Shown here: in pieces, positions 12,333-16,119 of the stretch | Layout: each line of letters opens with the position of its first letter | Numbering within the stretch: the stretch's first letter is position 1 | Position numbers and translations under genes: made by a program | Assembly: GCA_043777755.1 (NCBI GenBank) | Contig: JAYWHK010000340.1 | Location: 1-16,119, forward strand | Length of the DNA: 16,119 nt | DNA from: CANHEE01 sp043777755 | GTDB lineage: Bacteria > Bacteroidota > Bacteroidia > Chitinophagales > Saprospiraceae | Reading direction: 5' to 3' | The notes under the pieces: generated by a model | Told to the model about the DNA's origin: nothing | The model's input: only the letters and a program-made list of their open reading frames with translations | Databases searched by the model: none

Positions 12333-12608
12333 ATGAAAAAAGCAACAGTACAAGTACATCAAAGTTTGATGGATATTGCCATACAATATTGTGGCAGTGC
12401 CGAGGCGGTTTTTGCCTTGGCAGTATTGAACGGATTGAGCATAACTGACGATTTGGTGGCTGGACAGGTTTTGTTATTACCAATCGAATATAATGTAGCG
12501 ATTGCACAAATATTTGCACAAGAAAACTATTATCCAGCAGTAAATATATTGCCTTCGCAAGATGGAATTGATTACGACACAATAGAAATTGATTTAGAAG
12601 TACTATAA
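12333..12608 (+). CDS. LysM-like baseplate/tail protein
   Basis: The 91-residue product carries one LysM-like module: SLMDIAIQYCGSAEAVFALA, then LNGLSITDDLVAGQVLLLP, with the usual [D/T]-I-A-x-x-x-x-G ... A-x-x-N-G-L ... G-Q-x-L-x-[IL]-P pattern. In contractile tails such small LysM proteins (T4 gp53 or Mu tail X-like) pin hub to wedges rather than bind peptidoglycan. The C-terminal half is acidic. It is followed after one base by the J-like gene. The preceding gap (12293-12332) contains only repeat remnants. Confidence 0.82.
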   Translation: MKKATVQVHQSLMDIAIQYCGSAEAVFALAVLNGLSITDDLVAGQVLLLPIEYNVAIAQIFAQENYYPAVNILPSQDGIDYDTIEIDLEVL

Positions 12609-12609
12609 T

Positions 12610-13449
12610 ATGGCAAGAACAATAGCACAGGTAGTGGCTCAAATCAAGTCACAAATGGCACAAGATGCAGCGTTGCAGCCTTTACTGGCAAACGCCAGCT
12701 CCGTGAGTATTTGGAGTAAAATAGTCTATTGCGTTGCGTTTGCGATTGTTTCGTTGGAGGTTATTTACGATAACCACAAAACGGATATGGCAGCACTTTT
12801 AGCTGCAATGAAGCCGCATACTCGGCTTTGGTATCAACAAAAGGCATTGAGCTTTCAGCTTGGCGGAACGCTTAATATTGGTGATGACGACTATGATAAT
12901 ACGGGTCTTACGCCCGTGCAAGTAGAGGTTCAGAAGATAATCAAAAGAGCCGCTGCGGTTGAAGAAAATACGATTTTGACTATTAAAGTTGCTAAGTTAG
13001 ATGGCGACGACCCCGTTCCATTGAACAGTACAGAGTTTGCGGCATTTTTTGATTACATACAGGATATAAAAGATGCTGGCGTAAAAACGAATATTATCAG
13101 TGCCGAAGCAGATATATTACAAGCGGAAATAGATGTGTATTACGACCCATCTGTTATGGCGGATAATGGAGCTTTGTTAGATGGTTCAAACGCTACACCA
13201 ATAGAAACAGCGGTGAAAGATTTTTTGAGTTTGCTGCCATTTAATGGTATCTTTTTAAAATCAGCGTTGGTAGATGCGATTCAATTAGTGCCAGGCGTGG
13301 TGACACCAGTAATTCGCTATTGCGTTGCATCAAAAGGTTCAAGTATTCAACTTGTTTCGATAGATGCTTATTACAAGACTTATGCAGGATATATGAAACT
13401 GTATGACGCACAAAGTTTAGTTATCAACTATATTGCTTACGATGTTTAA
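12610..13449 (+). CDS. Baseplate J-like wedge protein (Mu gp47 / T4 gp6-like)
   Basis: At 279 residues this is the main wedge component that forms the ring surrounding the hub. The N-terminal helices (AQVVAQIKSQMAQDAALQPL) and the LWYQQKALSFQLGG segment near residue 73 are of the type seen in Bacteroidota J-like proteins. A VEENTILTIKVAKLDGDDPV strand and an LQAEIDVYYDPS strand (about 170) fit the beta domain of the family, followed by an FLSLLPFNGIFLKSALVDAI helix pair. The gene sits between gp25/LysM and the fibre module, as expected. The stop at 13447 overlaps an alternative start (13442) of the next gene. Confidence 0.82.
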   Translation: MARTIAQVVAQIKSQMAQDAALQPLLANASSVSIWSKIVYCVAFAIVSLEVIYDNHKTDMAALLAAMKPHTRLWYQQKALSFQLGGTLNIGDDDYDNTGLTPVQVEVQKIIKRAAAVEENTILTIKVAKLDGDDPVPLNSTEFAAFFDYIQDIKDAGVKTNIISAEADILQAEIDVYYDPSVMADNGALLDGSNATPIETAVKDFLSLLPFNGIFLKSALVDAIQLVPGVVTPVIRYCVASKGSSIQLVSIDAYYKTYAGYMKLYDAQSLVINYIAYDV

Positions 13450-13481
13450 ATACAATTTGAAATACTATAAGTTGTTAAAAT

Positions 13482-13514
13482 TTTTGATTTGGTCATTTTG
13501 TGACCAAATCAAAA
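13482..13514. promoter_or_regulatory. Perfect 14-bp inverted repeat at the start of the next gene
   Basis: TTTTGATTTGGTCA (13482-13495) and TGACCAAATCAAAA (13501-13514) are exact complements around a TTTTG loop. The right arm ends on the A of an ATG (13514). No T tract follows on either strand, so it is not a standard terminator. It may be a translational control hairpin or a dimer-binding site. Confidence 0.8.
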
Positions 13515-13885
13515 TGAAGGGTTTGTTGCAGGCTTTAATTTTTCCAATTGCTTATTTGCATACGTTTTTTATGCAATATAAACGAAAAGTGGATTTTGAA
13601 GTAAAGGTAAATGGACAGGTGCGCAAGTTGCGTTGGGGACTAAATCAAAGTTTTGATATACAATTGCAACGTATCAAAATATTAGATGCAACGCTTTTTA
13701 CAACAAAATATGTTTATCTGCACTCAGAAAATAAACCGCTTTATTTGCCTACGTATTTGGGTGGAACGCTTTACGATTTTGAGGTACACGTACCTTTTGC
13801 ATTGCAATATTTAGAGCAAGAGATTATTAATTTTGTCAATCAGTACCGTTTGCCGAGCAAACGATTTACCATTGTCTATATATGA
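13514..13885 (+). CDS. Small tail/baseplate protein between J-like wedge and fibre
   Basis: A 123-residue protein if begun at 13514. It starts MKGLLQALIFPIAYLHTFFM, an amphipathic hydrophobic helix, followed by beta-rich sequence with KVNGQVRKLRWGLNQSFDIQ and an FALQYLEQEIINFVNQYRLP helix. The position between the J-like wedge and the fibres corresponds to gpI or Mu gp48 in better-known phages, so a wedge-tip or fibre-attachment role is likely, but I cannot name the family. An in-frame ATG at 13442 would add 24 AT-rich, Lys/Tyr-rich residues read through a perfect palindrome; I judge that less likely, though the overlap with the upstream stop makes it possible. It overlaps the fibre gene by four bases (ATGA). 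Confidence 0.65.
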   Translation: MKGLLQALIFPIAYLHTFFMQYKRKVDFEVKVNGQVRKLRWGLNQSFDIQLQRIKILDATLFTTKYVYLHSENKPLYLPTYLGGTLYDFEVHVPFALQYLEQEIINFVNQYRLPSKRFTIVYI

Positions 13886-15033
13886 ATAGAATTGATTTTA
13901 CACAGCCAAACGGTTTTCCATTAGAAGCCGAAGGACTTGAATTTATGCAAAATTCTTATATCCAGGGTTTGTCGGCATTGGCGAAGCTGGCAGGACAGAA
14001 CAATGTAATTTTGATGGGATTAGATGATAATGGAACAACAGTGAGTGATGGTTGGGTATTGTTTAATAACGAACTATTCTTTTTTCAAGGAGGATTGAAG
14101 TCCTCGGATTTTGTTATTGAAGAAACCGTTACGTCTTTAAATAATGCCAATGGTCAGTCTGTTCCACGCTATTTTAAACGTGTTTTAAAATTTGGAGCTG
14201 GCGCAATTTCTTACGCATTTGGCTCTTTAAAAAGAGTACAAAGTTTGTTTGGGTTGCAAGAAAAGCTATCGCTTTGCTTGTTTGAATCAGGTGTAATTAT
14301 CTCGGGCTGTTCGGTTGTTAGTGTAAATAATAATCTAATTACTATTGGTAGTGGTGTGGTGAAAGTAGAAGATTCATTTTTTGTTATGCCAAGTTATCAG
14401 GGTGCTTATCCCGTTTATATTGGGCTTGATGGCAAGTGGAGTAACGCTGTTGCTTCTCCAAGTGATATTGGTTTTGAGCCTTACACGTCCCAATATTTGG
14501 TAGATGTTTTTAAGCGAAACACTACGCCAATTGGTGAAATGGTGATGCGAGCTGTGTTGAGTGACCAATTTGACAATACAGGTTTAGGTGTGTTTTCGAT
14601 GAAGGGTTGGGCGATGTGTAATGGTCAAAACGGAACACCTGATATGCGTGGTCGTACCGTTATGGGTTATGATGAGCGTGTAAATGACCCAAGCAATGGA
14701 ATTTGGGATAGTTTATATAACAATATAGGCGATTGGGGCGGTGAAAAAGCCCACAAGCTGACCATTGACGAGATGCCACGACATAATCATCAAGAAGCTG
14801 GTGACCCAACGGGTAATAAATACCAAGAAGCAAATGCAGGTGATTATGGATTGATGCGCAGGTCAATAACAGGAGAAGATGTTACTGTTGCGAGCGATGA
14901 TGCAACAGGTGCTGGTTTTGAGCCAGACCTTCATGCAACGCCAATGCTTGTTCCTTACGAAGGGGCTGATTATGCACACGAGAACCGTCCGCCATTCACG
15001 GTGGTTGCGTTTTTACAAAGAATATTGATATGA
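13882..15033 (+). CDS. Collar-domain tail fibre, probable receptor-binding protein
   Basis: The 383-residue protein ends in a phage tail collar domain (about 215-383), as in short tail fibres and microcystin-dependent-protein-like proteins. Visible features are GWAMCNGQNGTPDMRGRTVM (242-261), GGEKAHKLTIDEMPRHNH (286-303) with its H-N-H tip, and the terminal ENRPPFTVVAFLQRI. The N-terminal region begins IDFTQPNGFPLEAEGLEFMQ, a start common in Bacteroidota collar fibres that probably docks on the baseplate, and the middle is beta-rich. It likely contacts the cell surface. Both ends overlap the neighbours by ATGA, so it is translationally coupled. I see no diversity-generating repeat pair in the window. 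Confidence 0.88.
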   Translation: MNRIDFTQPNGFPLEAEGLEFMQNSYIQGLSALAKLAGQNNVILMGLDDNGTTVSDGWVLFNNELFFFQGGLKSSDFVIEETVTSLNNANGQSVPRYFKRVLKFGAGAISYAFGSLKRVQSLFGLQEKLSLCLFESGVIISGCSVVSVNNNLITIGSGVVKVEDSFFVMPSYQGAYPVYIGLDGKWSNAVASPSDIGFEPYTSQYLVDVFKRNTTPIGEMVMRAVLSDQFDNTGLGVFSMKGWAMCNGQNGTPDMRGRTVMGYDERVNDPSNGIWDSLYNNIGDWGGEKAHKLTIDEMPRHNHQEAGDPTGNKYQEANAGDYGLMRRSITGEDVTVASDDATGAGFEPDLHATPMLVPYEGADYAHENRPPFTVVAFLQRILI

Positions 15034-15470
15034 TTACGAGTATTGCACAGCTTAAGCAATGGTTTAAGTCGGGTTTAAAACCTCTTGAAACACAATATCA
15101 TAGCTGGATTGATAGCTACTGGCACAAGTCGGAGAATATTCCGATGGGTAATATTACGAATCTTAGTACGACTTTGCAAAATTTTGTTACTCAAAATCAA
15201 ATCACTAATATTACTAATGCTTTATTGCCGATACAAACGACTGTTTTTCAAGCAATTACAGTAACGATTGGTATTGGTAAGCTATTGGAACTTGTTGTTG
15301 TAGAAGCGAATGCAACGACTGATATTGAAATAATTTACAACGGCAATGTTTTGATTAGTGAACAAATTAGCGAAACAACGGCATTTCGAGTAGATACCTA
15401 CATGAATATTGTCGATTCTATAAACATCACATCTACTATAGATGTACAAGCAAAAATTTATACCCGATGA
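15030..15470 (+). CDS. Tail fibre-associated protein
   Basis: The 146-residue product begins ITSIAQLKQWFKSGLKPLET and continues HSWIDSYWHKSENIPM, an N-terminal module I recall from tail fibre or fibre-attachment proteins of Bacteroidota phages. Then come a helical, Asn/Thr-rich stretch with likely coiled-coil character (LSTTLQNFVTQNQITNITNA) and a beta-rich C-terminal half (TDIEIIYNGNVLISEQISET). A trimeric fibre piece fits this pattern. It overlaps both the collar fibre and the next gene by ATGA, which suggests coordinated synthesis. Receptor specificity cannot be read from the sequence. Confidence 0.7.
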   Translation: MITSIAQLKQWFKSGLKPLETQYHSWIDSYWHKSENIPMGNITNLSTTLQNFVTQNQITNITNALLPIQTTVFQAITVTIGIGKLLELVVVEANATTDIEIIYNGNVLISEQISETTAFRVDTYMNIVDSINITSTIDVQAKIYTR

Positions 15471-16119
15471 AAAAAATTGTTTTATTTTTTGTACTGCTTT
15501 TTGCAGTTTCTTTTGTTTTTGCTCAAAAAACAACTACTTCCGCTAATGTTCTTATTGCGAAAGATAAACTTAAAGTTGGCGGCACAACGATTAAACAGAT
15601 TGACACCACACTGGCTTTGCCTTCGCACGATGGCGTTCCAACAACGGCAGCTGTAGTAAATGCACTGAGCGGTATAGGTGGACAGAATTTTGCTAACGCT
15701 GATTTGACGGCAACGGGTGATAGAACGCACGATTTTGGGCTTAATGATTTGAGTATATTGAAAACGGATGGCATAGAAAATTACGGTATTGCTTTGACAA
15801 ATGCTGCATTTATGTATTCACATAATGTAGGGACTAACAGTACTGGTTCTTTGTCATCTTCGGGTGGTGCAGCAAAAATGCAGGCATACGGGAATATTTT
15901 TCTTGGTTTTAAAACATTTGAGGTCAATAAAGATGCGTTTATATTCAATCAATATGGGGTGAATAATACAGGTAAGTTGATGATTATAGAAGATAGCTTA
16001 GGAAAGGTGAAATTTTTAGACAAGGATAGTTTGGGGTTGAATATATCAAACTCGGATTTAACTATGCAAGCTAATCATACCCTTAATGGGAATAGTAAAG
16101 TTCTGTATTTTCAAAATTT
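15467..16119 (+). CDS. Secreted fibre-like protein with Sec signal peptide (partial, runs off the right edge)
   Basis: An open frame of 217 codons reaches the window end without a stop, so the gene is truncated only by the edge. It starts with a textbook Sec signal, MKKIVLFFVLLFAVSFVFAQ, with predicted cleavage after A19. The mature part has IAKDKLKVGGTTIKQIDTTL and DGVPTTAAVVNALSG, then NFANADLTATGDRTHDFGLN, a motif I associate with tail fibre and adhesin-like proteins of Bacteroidota phages. The remainder is Gly/Ser/Asn-rich beta sequence with repeated short strands (VNKDAFIFNQYGVNNTGKLM). It overlaps the preceding gene by ATGA. A virion fibre with an export signal is odd; it may instead be a prophage-encoded surface or secreted protein. 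Confidence 0.75.
   Translation, partial: MKKIVLFFVLLFAVSFVFAQKTTTSANVLIAKDKLKVGGTTIKQIDTTLALPSHDGVPTTAAVVNALSGIGGQNFANADLTATGDRTHDFGLNDLSILKTDGIENYGIALTNAAFMYSHNVGTNSTGSLSSSGGAAKMQAYGNIFLGFKTFEVNKDAFIFNQYGVNNTGKLMIIEDSLGKVKFLDKDSLGLNISNSDLTMQANHTLNGNSKVLYFQN

Noticed and set aside
14620..15033. Diversity-generating retroelement variable region in the collar fibre
   Set aside because: No second template copy, no reverse transcriptase and no adenine-biased codon pattern are visible.
163..16119. R-type tailocin (headless contractile tail)
   Set aside because: Terminase, prohead protease-scaffold and a capsid gene are intact, so a packaging phage is the simpler reading.

Overview
The window carries the packaging, capsid, tail and baseplate genes of a contractile-tailed (myovirus-type) phage, most likely a prophage of a member of the Bacteroidota. 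The host guess rests on low GC, very weak Shine-Dalgarno sequences, promoter-like TTTG / TAnnTTTG elements, a Bacteroidota-style tail sheath and baseplate gene set, a lipoprotein, and intergenic hairpin repeats of the kind scattered through Bacteroidota chromosomes. No integrase, transposase, endolysin, portal or lysogeny gene is present, so the element continues beyond both ends.

Layout. Positions 163-2224 are on the minus strand: small terminase, then large terminase; the portal is probably beyond the left edge. Positions 2225-2498 form a divergent control region. It has a -7-like element facing left, a seven-unit 21-bp tandem array of dyad-centred repeats, and a good TTTG-N20-TATGTTTG promoter facing right. 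From 2499 all genes run rightward: protease-scaffold, major capsid protein, three small genes (a XhlA/holin-like membrane protein, a small unknown, and a lipoprotein with a second hydrophobic segment), sheath, tube, tail assembly chaperone with a programmed -1 frameshift, tape measure, a DUF6046-like baseplate/tail protein, hub, spike, gp25-like wedge, LysM-like protein, baseplate J-like wedge, a small tail protein, a collar-domain fibre, a second fibre-associated protein, and a secreted fibre-like protein cut off by the right edge.

How it works together. Terminase fills proheads built from the capsid protein on the scaffold. Sheath and tube are made in large amounts, and a terminator at 7343-7377 separates them from the chaperone and tape measure, which are needed in few copies. 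The baseplate genes from 9857 onward follow the usual hub-spike-wedge-fibre order and from 11491 are nearly gapless or overlapping, apart from gaps at about 12293-12332 and 13450-13513.

The most notable features are the helically phased operator-like array between divergent promoters, the phase-correct A AAA AAC frameshift site, and at least 16 copies of three hairpin repeat families, all in the same orientation, filling almost every gap of the structural operon up to about 12.3 kb.
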